From Linnemannia hyalina (lineage: Eukaryota > Mortierellomycota > Mortierellomycetes > Mortierellales > Mortierellaceae): 64,000 nucleotides of DNA. This document shows, piece by piece, positions 24,131-34,720 of the stretch. The stretch is from positions 1,178,001 to 1,242,000 of the forward strand of contig JAHRHY010000005.1 in assembly GCA_019671135.1 (NCBI GenBank). Direction: 5' to 3'. Under the pieces are notes generated by a model, which made no database searches, was not told the origin of the DNA, and saw only the letters and a program-made list of their open reading frames with translations. Both the position numbers and the translations under genes were made by a program. Within the stretch, counting starts at the first letter, position 1, and each line of letters starts with the position of its first letter.

Positions 24131-27100
24131 ATGTCCACGGCCGATGCTCTCGATCCCTTCAATGATTTGGCCACAACCGGCGCCACCAGCAGCGGTGTCC
24201 CCGACTTTGTCAAAAAACTCTACAGGCAAGTTATCCCTACCAAAAAAAAAATGAGGCCCTGGCACAGCCACAGCCACGCGAGCTAACGTTATTTTGTCAT
24301 GCGGGCGCACATAGTGAGACTAACTCGTCTATCGATTTGTTTTGTGTGGATAACATAGAATGCTTGAGGAGAAGGAACACGACCTGACTGTCTGCTGGGG
24401 CAAGAACGGCGAGTCGTTTGTGGTCAAAGAGCCAAGCGAGTTCGCCAAGGCCATCCTTCCCAAGCATTTTAAACACAACAACTTTGCCAGTTTTGTCCGT
24501 CAGCTCAACAAATACGACTTTCACAAGGTCAAGATCACCGAAAACGCTAACAATCCCTATGGCGACCAGGTACGTGCATGCGTCACTATTGCTTCAACAT
24601 TGGCAAAGGTACCTCCCCATGCATGGTCGGATCTTAACCTTCTTTTTTTTCTTTCTTTTTCTTTCATTTAATTAGGCATGGGAATTTCAGCACCCAAAGT
24701 TCCAAATTGACAAGCGGGACCAGTTGGAGGAGATCAAGGTACTTTCAGGGACCCGCTGGATACCAAACACATAATGTACTAACCAATATCCATCTTTGAC
24801 AACACGACTCATACCTCTGCTTCGTTCGCTATTGCATTCATAGCGCAAGACACCAAGCAACAAGAAACCAGCGGGTGCTACGGCATCAACCCTCCTGTCC
24901 GATGGCACGTCTCCCCTGCCCGAGGAGTATCTGGCTCAGATCGAGCTCATGTCCAAAACTCAGACAGAGATGCAGGATCAACTGACCCAATGCAGGAGTA
25001 AAATCTCGGCTCAGGAAAACCTCCTGCAGAGTCTTATGAAGGCACTCGGTTACAAGAGCACTGGTTAGTAGACCCGCCGCTGCTCTTTTTCTTTCTTTGC
25101 TTATCTACGAGTCAACAGTCATTGGTGGGCGGCCGCATTTTGTCCACATGGTTTTCTAAATTCAACGTCTTGCTCTCATTTCCCCAATAGACGACGGTAC
25201 CGTTATGCAAGTGCATGGCGCGGCACCACATCTGAATAAGGAAAAGTCAAAGTCCAAGAGCCAGACAGGCTCTCGGTCACGAGTCCCAAGTCAATCGAAA
25301 CCCGACCTTCAGCAACCATTTACTCCGTCAGCCATCCCCGCCTCATCATCAACATCATCCGCAATGCACTCCAACTTCTCTGCCATGACATCAGCGGCGA
25401 CAATGTCCACGATACCAGCCTCTTCGACCTTCCAGCCTGCCTCCTCCGCGCCAGTGTCAACGTCACAGTTTCTCCCAAGGACATCCGTGCCACCCATGTG
25501 CCAGGACCCTAGTCTTGGACCTCCATATCCCACCTTCGGTCATATCACGGCGAAAAAGGAAGACTGGGAAAAACCTATGCGGAATCCTCCAAAGGCAGCT
25601 TCTAGACCAGCGCCACCACAACAACAGCCCCAGCCCATCTCTCACAACATCCCCAGACAGCCCCAAGATACTCAACAACCGCAATATCAGCAACCACCGC
25701 AGGAGTATGCAGCGACGTCAACTTCGGCTCCTCCCAACTATCGGGCTATGAGTGTGCGTCCCAACATGATGGTCCCCAACTGGTCGATGCCACCCAAGGT
25801 TCTTCTTGTGGAAGACGACGACACGTGTAGACGTCTCAGCTCCCGACTCTTGCAGATTTTCGGCTGCCCGTTCGATGTGGCCGAGGATGGTGTGGCTGCT
25901 GTTGGAAAAATGAGCCATCAGAAATATGACATTGTCTTGATGGTATGTTAGCATTCTCTTGGTGTGCCCTTTTTATTTTAATTCAAACTATCCTGCATGG
26001 CCTCTAACCTCCGAATTTGTTTTATATTCTAATTTTGCTGTAAATAGGATATCATGATGCCCAAACTGGATGGAGTGTCTGCCACGACGCAGATTCGTCA
26101 GTTTGATGCCATGACGCCCATCATCAGTATGACCTCCAACACCACCGCCAACGATATTATGACTTACTTCGCCAATGGCATGAACGACATTCTTCCCAAG
26201 CCCTTCTCCAAGGACAGTCTACTCAGCATGCTCGAGAAGCACTGCCAGCATTTGCGGTACCTCAAGCTCGGAACAAGTCTGTTGGAACTGTCCAACTCTG
26301 GATCGGGATCGAACCTCAACGGCCAGGCCAACCGTCTCATGCTGCGTCAGGGGGATTCCACCGATGTCGAGTCAATGGGCTTCTCGCTTTCGGGTTTCCA
26401 GGGTCAGGATGGTCTGCAGTTGGTGCAGCCAGGCAAAGACAACAACAATATTGACCAGCAAGGCGGCCAGAACGGCGACCAGCAACAGCGCGAGGGGATG
26501 GATTCGTTGGGGATGGGCATGCAGCTCAACATGGGTGGGATGATGATTCTCAACAGTGTCGACTCTAATCTTGACGGACAGATCGACACGTACCCCCGTC
26601 AGAACCAGAACAGTCTCAAGCACGGAATGAACCCCAATGAGAACGACAACAACTCGAACAATAACTCAAACAACTATGGCATGAACAACATAAGCTACGG
26701 CGAGCTGTTGGATCCAATTGGCCACCACGACGACAGCTCAGGCTCCTCCCTCTCCCCCGACCAGGCCCACAGCCATCTCTCTGCCAAACCCGCTCACCAT
26801 CAACAGCATGCGCACCACTCTCACCAACAGCAGCAGCAGCAGTTGCAGCAGGGTCACCAGGGGATGATGACGAACCCTCACTCAAACCACACCGGATATG
26901 CCACCACGATGGGCAACAATATCTCCTTTGCCAACTCGAGCTCTTCCATAATGAGCGCCTACCAAAGTGAGCTCGACAATGCCTATGGTGGTCACCCTCA
27001 ACCCCAACAACAGCAGCAACATCAACAGCAACAACATCACCAGCAACAGCAACAACATCACCAGCAGCAGCAGCAGCAACAACAGCAGCCACAGCACCTA

Positions 27101-27253
27101 CAGAGCATCACATTACTCTCAATCAGGCCTGACGGTGGAATGGCCCACACGCTTGGGTTGACGAACCGAGGAGGCGGATTCGGTATGGATCAGGGTGATA
27201 CCATTGATACCCAAGGACGGCTGAAGCGCGCCAAGATTGAAGTCATTGAATAG
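24131..27253 (+). CDS. SKN7: SKN7-type response regulator/transcription factor
   Basis: Nuclear transcription factor combining an HSF-type DNA-binding domain with a two-component receiver. Exons: 24131-24225, 24359-24569, 24676-24738, 24844-25063, 25191-25942, 26048-27253, giving 848 residues with consistent phases. Residues about 20-125 form the HSF fold ([39 protein letters not shown]). A polar coiled-coil-like segment follows ([10 protein letters not shown] through [12 protein letters not shown]), then a Pro/Gln/Ser linker. The receiver starts [14 protein letters not shown], has its phospho-Asp at residue 448 (LMDIMMP, split by an intron) and its lysine in LPKPF. The long tail is rich in Asn, Gln and His. 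Intron 1 uses a GC donor (GCAAGT). In known fungi Skn7 is phosphorylated through Ypd1 and acts in cell-wall, osmotic and oxidative responses. It is the nearest gene to the histidine kinase, transcribed divergently. Confidence 0.93.
27007..27090 (+). repeat. CAG/CAA tract coding polyglutamine in SKN7
   Basis: Mixed CAA, CAG and CAT codons encode a Gln/His-rich run near the SKN7 C-terminus. The mixed codons suggest selection on the peptide or old slippage. Length variation among strains is likely. Confidence 0.8.
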
Positions 27254-29091
27254 AGAAAACAAAAAAAAGCAACAACCAGCAGAACTCCCCCCTCCCAAAA
27301 AAAAAAAAAAAAAAACGAAGTTTAGTTTTTCATGTACCATAGCCTACCCCATCCTTTCTCAAAAAACATCAATAACACTCGTTTGTTCTTTTTTTTTTCC
27401 AGTGCATACATTATCTTTGTCTGTTTGAATGTAGCTCTGATTTTTCGCTCGCTCTCTTGCCGAGGGAAAGTTGGATTCTGAGTTGGGGCGTATGCAATTA
27501 CTACATGGTCAGATTTAATGATGGCGGTTACATTAGCAGGATGTCGTTTTCGGGTGGTGGTTGGATGACAATCCCCACCCTTGACTCTCAAACGCTGATC
27601 GTCGTTTCGTCCTTTGACCATCCCATCTAAAGGCGCAAAAGGTGTGTGGAAGGGAATATATACACGTGATACCGCGTTCGTGGACGCGTCGAAAATCGCG
27701 CCATTCTCTTCCCTTTGGACAATGCAAGGGTGCCGTAGATGTATCGAACACGCCTCTCTCAAATGGGTAAGATACAGTTGGTTGTCTGTTACATCCAGAG
27801 ATAGAAAAAAAATTACGAGCAAAACAACAACTGTCAGTTGTGGAAGGTGGGGGCGTCGATCTCACTAATTTTCCTTCTACTCAACCCCACCCCTCCTATT
27901 TCTACATTGTAGCCTATCACCTTAGCTTGTGTTTGCCGATGAGTATTCAACAATCACAACGTATTTCCATATGCAGGAAAAAGAGGTGGTATAAAGAATG
28001 GTGAAATCCTCACGTATCGCTCTGCGTATTTCCCCCCTTTAGTGTGCGCGTTTGGTCAACCGCGACCGTGTTTGACGCGGACAGTATTATGTATAGCTAC
28101 CCAGGAGTGGACCGACACCTGGACTCGGCCCTTGGCTCTCTAGTTATCCCCTCATCTACAACAATATCAGCACACACCAGACGGACGAACAATGAACATG
28201 AAAACAGAAACATTGTCATGCTTGTCAGAAAAAAAAATGAGAGATAGTTGAAAGGTTAGATGGTGTTTAAAGATTGAATGGCAATGAGAAAGAACGGTAT
28301 AAATATCAGTACTACCAGCTTTTCCGCGTAGACATGCATCCTTGACCTCTCGTCACAGTCGTGCACAAAAAATATATATATATGTGGGTGTTGGTTTGCT
28401 TGATCAATACGATGGGCGAAGCACTGATAGAGCGAGCTAAAATTTGGTCACACGAGTCTCAACCAAACAAGAGACCTGGAGGCAGAGACTGTCCCCTTAC
28501 TTCCGATGTTTTTGCCAGAGCATAGCCCTCAACTCATCAAAAACACACTGGCGCATATAAAAAGGGTTTATCTACTTGGCAAACTTGGGTTGTTCGTTTT
28601 TTATTTGACAACCCTCACTGTGTGTATTGTGCCAAGTCCATGCAACTTAACAGTATATCTTCACATCGATAGCGCCTTGATGGCGACACCAAAATACAAA
28701 GAAGGGCATTCTTTTCGTTTTTGTCAGAACGATGTGTGAGACACTGCAGAGAAATACCTGCCTCTACGATGAAGGTAGGGTTTCAGGAAACAATCGGTTC
28801 CAATGGAGCATGGAAAGATAGCTGACATAGACCGGTTGGGAGGCGTTGACTTCTGATTCATTTCGGGAAGTTTAATGAAAAATATGTTGCATGGACTTGG
28901 CACAATACATACAGAGAGGGTTGTCAAATAAAAAATGAACAACCTAGGTTGCCAAGTATAAAAAAGCATTCGCCCATCATCACCCCCTGCAAAAAAAGTT
29001 CGGCACGGGTTGCGGGACCTCAACTGGCAAAAGGTTTGACCCTTTTTTTTTTCAGTCGGAGACAACTTAAGCAAAAAGATCCTTGAGGATG
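27254..29091. other. Intergenic region downstream of SKN7
   Basis: It begins with the SKN7 3' flank, which includes an 18-base A run at about 27298. It then holds unassigned sequence with TATA-like AT stretches near 28300 and 28370, and a large inverted repeat at 28571-28960. No gene is supported. Confidence 0.5.
28571..28960. repeat. Inverted repeat, ~75-bp arms, 240-bp spacer
   Basis: Left arm 28571-28646 and right arm 28886-28960 are reverse complements with about 90% identity by eye and a single one-base gap. Both carry the TTGACAACCCTC core and a GTGCCAAGTCCATGCAAC end facing the spacer. The spacer shows no open frame of note. It could be a MITE-like element, a decayed transposon end pair or a hairpin-forming transcript. 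I found no clear flanking target-site duplication. Confidence 0.75.
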
Positions 29092-29163
29092 TGCTGGTAC
29101 CTGGAATCGAACCAGGATCGTCTCGGCCACAACGAGATATACTAACCATTATACTATGCCAGC
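29092..29163 (-). tRNA. tRNA-His (GTG)
   Basis: The 72-base minus-strand gene folds as a cloverleaf. The acceptor stem GCTGGCA/TACCAGC has one C-A mismatch, and the discriminator is A. The anticodon stem TCTCG/CGAGA encloses loop TTGTGGC with anticodon GTG. The T arm is CCTGG TTCGATT CCAGG. The A-box region (TAGTATAATGGTTAGTAT) and B-box (GGTTCGATTCC) are typical. There is no intron. The anticodon arm TCGTTGTGGCCGA is characteristic of fungal tRNA-His. A T run on the minus strand, just downstream near 29074-29078, fits a pol III terminator. The extra 5' G would be added after transcription. Confidence 0.95.
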
Positions 29164-29709
29164 TTGTGGAGTTGCGATTTTGTCAGTATTTTTGTATACA
29201 CTGCTTTACTCTCGGTACAGTTGGTGGCGTCAGAGCCGGCCTTCAAAAAAAATAATTGCAAAAAATTGCCCGCTCTAACGCCGTGTTTGTGAAGCAATTG
29301 GGTCGTTCCTAGCTTTCTGTATAATCTAGAAACCATTGAGGTGGTAGAAAAAACTTTTTTCTTTCATATTGATCAATTTGAGTGGTTCCTCAAGCTTGAC
29401 AAATGTCCATTGTCATATCAAGGAAGAGACTGCTTGAAAAATCTTGGTCGCGATGCTGAAATTTTTCTATCTGATTAGAGGATATTTTTTTTTTTTGGAC
29501 ATAATTTATTTCTCTGACAAACAGCATAGAAAAGGCATTTGGAAGTAAAAAGGGACTACAGACCAAACTCTCCAGTGCGCTATTCACCAGTTGCAGTCCG
29601 GTCCGGAACTTGGCTCTGCACAACAATTGTCGCTGCTCTTCACAGCCTGAACGGAAGACAAAATAAAAGTATATACGAATGAAGGGGATTCTTCCCATCC
29701 TCCCCATCA
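29164..29709. other. Spacer between tRNA-His and retroelement-like fragment
   Basis: AT-rich sequence with a run of about ten T near 29487-29496. No gene or recognisable repeat was seen. Confidence 0.4.
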
Positions 29710-30270
29710 TTGACAACCTCCTCCACCCCAACAAACTCTCCAACAAACGCTCGTCAGCAGCGCGTGGATCATTGGTCGCTCCAGGGCAGGTCCCATCCTC
29801 ACGTATGGCTAGCGATGCGCCAATATGGGGCAGAAGCCATCACGGGCGATGAAACCGTATACTTGACTCTGGTCACCTCGAGGGCCTGTGTATTTGGATA
29901 TCTTGTCCTTGGGCAGAGATGCCTTGGGTCTGCTCCCACACGATCGTCGCGGGGTACTAGGGTTCTAGATCAGCTCCAAGGCCTGCGTCACCAGGTAGCC
30001 AAAAAACTTGTTGCAGGACCGGCACTTGACGACCTTTTGTCAACCGCGCGTTTGTGTTCTCGTTTCCTGGCTGCATTGTAGCTGTTTGTCGCCTGCACAC
30101 CCCACTCCTCAATCTCGCCCATGGTCTCCTTCCAGATTGCAGTGGTAGTCTCAGCTGCCAAGGAACAGTTCCAGATATGTTCGTTATCCTTCTTCTTGAG
30201 CTCCTATCGTCGGCACAGGCATGTTAGGTACAGGTTGAGCTTGCGAGCCTGCATGGAGTTCAGAGTGATC
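29710..30270 (-). pseudogene. Decayed retroelement-like fragment
   Basis: Minus-strand conceptual translation gives blocks of protein-like sequence broken by stops and frame changes. One block reads QARKLNLYLTCLCRR, a stop, then KKKDNEHIWNCSLAAE. It continues as a charged helical segment (AIWKETMGEIEEW) and further interrupted pieces towards 29710. A CxC pair followed by an acidic/polar DNEHIWNC motif resembles the C-terminal zinc-binding end after reverse transcriptase in fungal LINE-type elements. No catalytic reverse transcriptase motif remains. A plus-strand open frame in the same place (29710-30081) is best explained as its antisense shadow. The assignment rests on one motif and is tentative. 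Confidence 0.4.
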
Positions 30271-30658
30271 TGATTAAAGGAAACAAGAGCATCGATCAAT
30301 TAATCAATCAAACAAAGGTCACGATGGAAAGATCTTGATGTCTAGAGTAGTCGAGAATTGGTTCAAGTTGTTGGATATTTCATTTCGCCCACTGTTACTG
30401 TTAGCAGGCTGAATGCGTCGATAGCACTTTGGCTGTGGTATCAAATTGTCGTTTGTTCAGCCAATTCAATCATGGTGCTGACACTTCAATGGCTCACACG
30501 CCAAGTAATTAAATGATGGCTGTGCGTCAATTAACAAAGGAACTCAAGGCCGAACGCTTTGCGCCTTCAAGAGTGTGGAATGGAAAGCGGATAGAAAGGA
30601 GATATGCAGTTTATTATTAAATATATAGAGTAGTGGCGAAGAGCGAAGGGCGGATAGA
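30271..30658. other. Intergenic region downstream of KEI1
   Basis: Unassigned sequence that includes the 3' flank of the minus-strand KEI1 gene, with repeated ATCAATTAATCAATC-like AT stretches near 30294. No gene is supported. Confidence 0.4.
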
Positions 30659-31902
30659 TTAGATGAATTCGTCGTCGTCTTCGTTGCGGAGGACTGTGTG
30701 TTTTCCGCGATCCTGTCCGATCCTGGGGAGGAACATCATGGGTGTCGAGTCGGATCCCGAATTCATAGCGCCACCGACCATATTGGAAGGAAGATCGTAC
30801 CGGTGAATCAGCGAGTATGAATACGACCACACCACCAACGCAAAATACAACTAGATGTTGTATAAAAAATAGAGGGCAGAGATGGATTAGATAAGAGTAT
30901 CGATAGAAAAGAAGAGCAAAAGGTCCATGAAGCTGTAAGGGAGACAAAAGACGTACGTGAAGGCACCAGAGGGCGAGGAGGATGAGGATGGAGATGCCGC
31001 CCTCGAATTGAAAGTCCTGTCGCACGTCGTCGGTGATGGGTGTGGTTGTTGGATCCCCTGCTTGGTCCGGTTGAGGTTTGCCCAAAAGGTCGTTCCTGGT
31101 CATGAACCAGGTCACTGCCAAAATGATTGTTTGAACGGCGTTGATAACCAAGTCGATTACATATGCCAATGCATACCGTCCCACAATCTTTGTGTTGTCC
31201 TATTGTCAAAGAAGAAAGTGAAAGGTTGAGTTGGACGAACGAATGAGAAGAAACAAGGTTGAGTAGCCGGTGTCCCGGTTATTTTTTCTTCAATTGTTTT
31301 GTGCCAAGGGACCGTTTGTCCGGAAGAATATTACAACGGGGGGGGGGGGTAGTGAAAAAAACAACTTACAATCAAGACACCATAGAGGCCCCAGGCAAAG
31401 GCAAAGGTCGCAAAGACAGAGTAGAGGTACATTATGGCCTTAGCTAGGCCTCCATTAGCGAATATTCCAAAGAATCCTGATACTTTATTGAGCTATGTGG
31501 TTTACAGGGATGAGATACCTATCGTGTCAGTATGTTTGTCATCATTGCCCCCTTTCATACTTCACACTGCGCAGGAAAAAAGAGAAAAAAGAAAAAAAAA
31601 AGCAAAACCCGCAGGACCGCAAAGTGAAAAAGCGACTTACAATGGCAAAGACAGTGATAATGGTCACTCCTGTAAAAAGCAAAAGTCCAAGACAGGCGAG
31701 AGAAAACAGTTGACAGCATTGCGATCAAGCAATGAGTGGCCAGGAAAAAAAGTGAGCGGTAGGTCAGTTTAACCGGACCAATTCAAGCCAGAAACTTGTT
31801 TACTCAAGCGAGGATGTGTCGTGGACAGTTGCAGAAGAGAGCGAGAGTGAACTTGCCTGTCTTGAGCTCCAAGATTCCTAGACACTTGCGCAGGCGAAGC
31901 AT
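30659..31902 (-). CDS. KEI1: Kei1-type inositol phosphorylceramide synthase subunit
   Basis: Small Golgi membrane protein that in yeast supports inositol phosphorylceramide synthase. Exons: 31857-31902, 31641-31669, 31370-31492, 30957-31199, 30659-30850, giving 210 residues in consistent phase. The sequence starts MLRLRKCLGILELKTG. It has about four hydrophobic segments (around VTIITVFAILNKVSGFFGIF, AIMYLYSVFATFAFAWGLYG, the segment after YALAYVIDLVINAVQ, and ISILILLALWCLHLYFALVV). A short acidic tail ends NEDDDEFI. The NKVSGFFG element after the first segment, the LYSVF element and the AYVIDLVINA element match the Kei1 family as I recall it. The 29-base second exon and a GC donor (GCAAGT) in intron 1 explain why no long open frame is seen. 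The order and spacing of segments support the call; no database check was possible. Confidence 0.75.
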
Positions 31903-33841
31903 GTTGATGAAAAGGAGTGTTAGGTGAGTAGGAGGGTATGAAGTGGTTTGGGTGCAAGTCGAGGTCGTGTGGTGGCGAAGGTGTGAGGGAAAGAGTGCGA
32001 GTCGAGTGTGAGGGCTTTAGTGGAGTAAGTCGAGGGTGCTGTAGAGGTAAGGGAGTTCAAAGTGAGGGCAGTTGTGAATGAGAGTGGTGAGTGTTGGTTA
32101 TCTAGTGGGTTTCTATGAAGGGATGAAGGGGTGAGTGGGGTGAATTGAAGAGAAAAGTAAAGAGGTGAAGGAGGGAGAGAGAGGCAGGAGATAAGTAATG
32201 AACAAGGGAGCAGATGACGACAGAGGGAGTAGGGGAAATATCCACGGCCAGTTGGATTCTCCCTTTCTCCGCTCTCGCTCACCGTTCGCACATCCGCACA
32301 TCCAGTTCACACATGGAGGTGGAAGAGAGAGCAAGAAAGAAAGGCTAGTCACTACGACGAGGGAGGGTGGGTCTAGTTCTCCGGCGGGAAAAGATTTTCG
32401 CCGGCACTTGAAATAAATATAAAAAAAACTCGTTTTGTGCCTGGTAAATAGGCTTGCCTTGTTGACCATACTGGCAATGGGGCAACGTCCCTTTTCCGGT
32501 CTTCCGTCTTTACTACACACATGAGCTCATTCTAAAGCAGCCACCCTCTTCTTGCCCTAATTTCAATTTATCTCACTCCTACAGGGTTGCTATGGCCATC
32601 ATTTTGGACCTTATCTGATCAATGACGGCAACAAGGTGATCTTGTCGCGCCTGTGTATGTGTCCCAGGGGCAAGCAAAGAATAAAGAAAAAAAAGGACGC
32701 AACGCGATCGGAGCTGGTTCATCGCCAGATCAGCACTGAGACCGTGAGTATCCTACATGGCTACAACACTAGGAAATACAGCAGCTGAGCATGGCTGGCG
32801 GCATGTGATAGACTCGGAAAACTCGTCACCGTCATCTCCCATTGCCGGGACCCATAGCCATGGCTAAGTATAACGAGCAATTGCGCTGAAATGAAATAAA
32901 GGATGAGCAACAACACACAAGACAATAGGGCATGGGGCAGCTCTGCCCCTTCAGCTACAACAGTCAATTGAACTCTCTTAGCATGCGGGTCAAAATAGAC
33001 ACATTTTTCACACCTGCTGACATCAACACCTGGCGCGTGCTTACTCGATCTCTTCTATTTCTCTATTTCTTGCTTCTTCTGCATCACCCGCTGTCGCACT
33101 TGTCGCATCCTTCTTTTTCTCTACTACTACTCCTACTTCTCCTTCCTTCGTTCGTCTTTTCTTTGTTTAGAACGCGTCGTACAATTGTTCATGAGCATGG
33201 TTGTTTTTCTCCTATCCATTCATCGCCCCTTTCTGCCCCTTTTTCTCAATTTTTTTCCTTCTCTCCTTCCCACTTACTTGGTGTGTCAATTGACCACACC
33301 CATCCTACAGCCTGTATGGTTTTGCATTTGGGAGAGAACTAAATATGCATCGAACCATGGCCGGGCAGTAGCATTGCCGCTCCCTCTTCCTAGTCCTGCA
33401 TAATGGTCCCGCTCTGTTCTCTGTCCGATCGCCTGGATTCATCTGGATATTGCTTGCGACCTTGCGCGCGTCGTGTCTTGTCTCTTTGTCGAGCATGTCC
33501 GGCGTGTGTTCGCAACGTTGCATAGACTCGCTCGGTCGGTCGGTCGTCAGCAAAATTATGTTTGATCGGGTATTTTTTTCCCTTTTTTTCTGGCTAGTGC
33601 GAGCTTGAGCTTGCTTTTTGGCTTTCAATTTTGACATGGTTGTCTCGCCGTCTTTGCTGTCGTCGTTGTTGACATGGCTGTCTTTATCTTTGTCTTTGTT
33701 GCTGTTGTTGACATGGTTGTTGTCTGTCGTTATTGTTGACATGGTCGATGGTGTTATTGTTGTTGCTTTTGTTGTTGTTGATGTTCATCTGACCCATTGT
33801 CGTTTACCTTCTGAACATGTCGCGTCTTCTTTCACTCCCTC

Positions 33842-33879
<38 letters not shown>

Positions 33880-34720
33880 GACACATCATCCGTGCATCCG
33901 TGATAATGATGAAAACAAGGGATGCTCTGCACGCTCCCTCTTCCACCTCCTCGTCCTGCTGCTGCTCTCCCCCTCTTTTCGCTCGACCCCTTATTTTTTT
34001 TTACCATTGGCCTATTTTCCTGCTGCTGTTTCTGATTCTTCTGCTGGGACATTCCTCCGTGCTGATTCATTTTTGCATTGTTTGATCATCTCGACTGATC
34101 TCTCTCGTCCCTTCTTTTTTATTCTTTCTTCTCTCACCTCTACGTTTTTTTTGTTCTCTTCTTTCAACAACTCCAATCTTTTGAATCTCTCCCTTCGTCA
34201 TTTTTTTTCTTCCTTCATCCCTAATACTTCATTCTCTACACCTCCTTTCTCTTCTCCTCTGCCCCTCACCTTCCACCTTCCACCCTCCACCATTGACCCT
34301 TCAGCCTTTTCCTTGTTGTTATATTTCCAATTGTCCAACAAAACAAGAGAACGTTTCGATCGCTATTGTCCATTGTAAAACGAGGGTCGTCCTATTGTTA
34401 CACGTTCACTGCTCACTGCTCCCTGCAACACCCTTGCACGACCAAACTGACACATCCAGACAGACGTATAAGTGGCATACAGAGAGAGCAAAGCCAAAAA
34501 AGCCAAAGACATTTTGCAACGCACGGAAGCAAGCTCCCTTTCCTGTCTCAAATCAATTCCCTTTGTTTCCATCCCTTTCCCCTCGCTGCTGCACCCTCCC
34601 TCTCCGCGTCCTCTGCCTTCTGCCTTTTTGCATTTTGCCTTTTGCCCTTTCCTCTGTGATCCCTGATCATCCCTGATCCCCATCTCTCCCCTCCTTCCCA
34701 TTGGACACAGAAAAAAAAAA
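31903..34720. other. Divergent intergenic region, KEI1 to F-box gene
   Basis: This 2.8-kb stretch serves as promoter for both neighbours. The first 300 bases upstream of KEI1 are purine-rich on the plus strand, that is, pyrimidine-rich on its coding strand. The part before the F-box gene is CT-rich with a (CT)n run at 33846-33877. Between these lies mixed sequence with many GTTGTTGACATGG-like variants near 33665-33745. No exon chain was found. Confidence 0.5.
33846..33877. repeat. (CT)n microsatellite upstream of F-box gene
   Basis: About 16 perfect dinucleotide copies, roughly 0.85 kb upstream of the F-box gene start. Confidence 0.8.

Noticed and set aside
28506..28739. Plus-strand frame of 77 codons
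   Set aside because: It lies in the inverted repeat. The same peptide pattern appears on the opposite strand from the other arm, so it reflects the repeat and not a gene.
29710..30081. Plus-strand frame of 123 codons
   Set aside because: Antisense to the retroelement-like fragment, and no motif on this strand.
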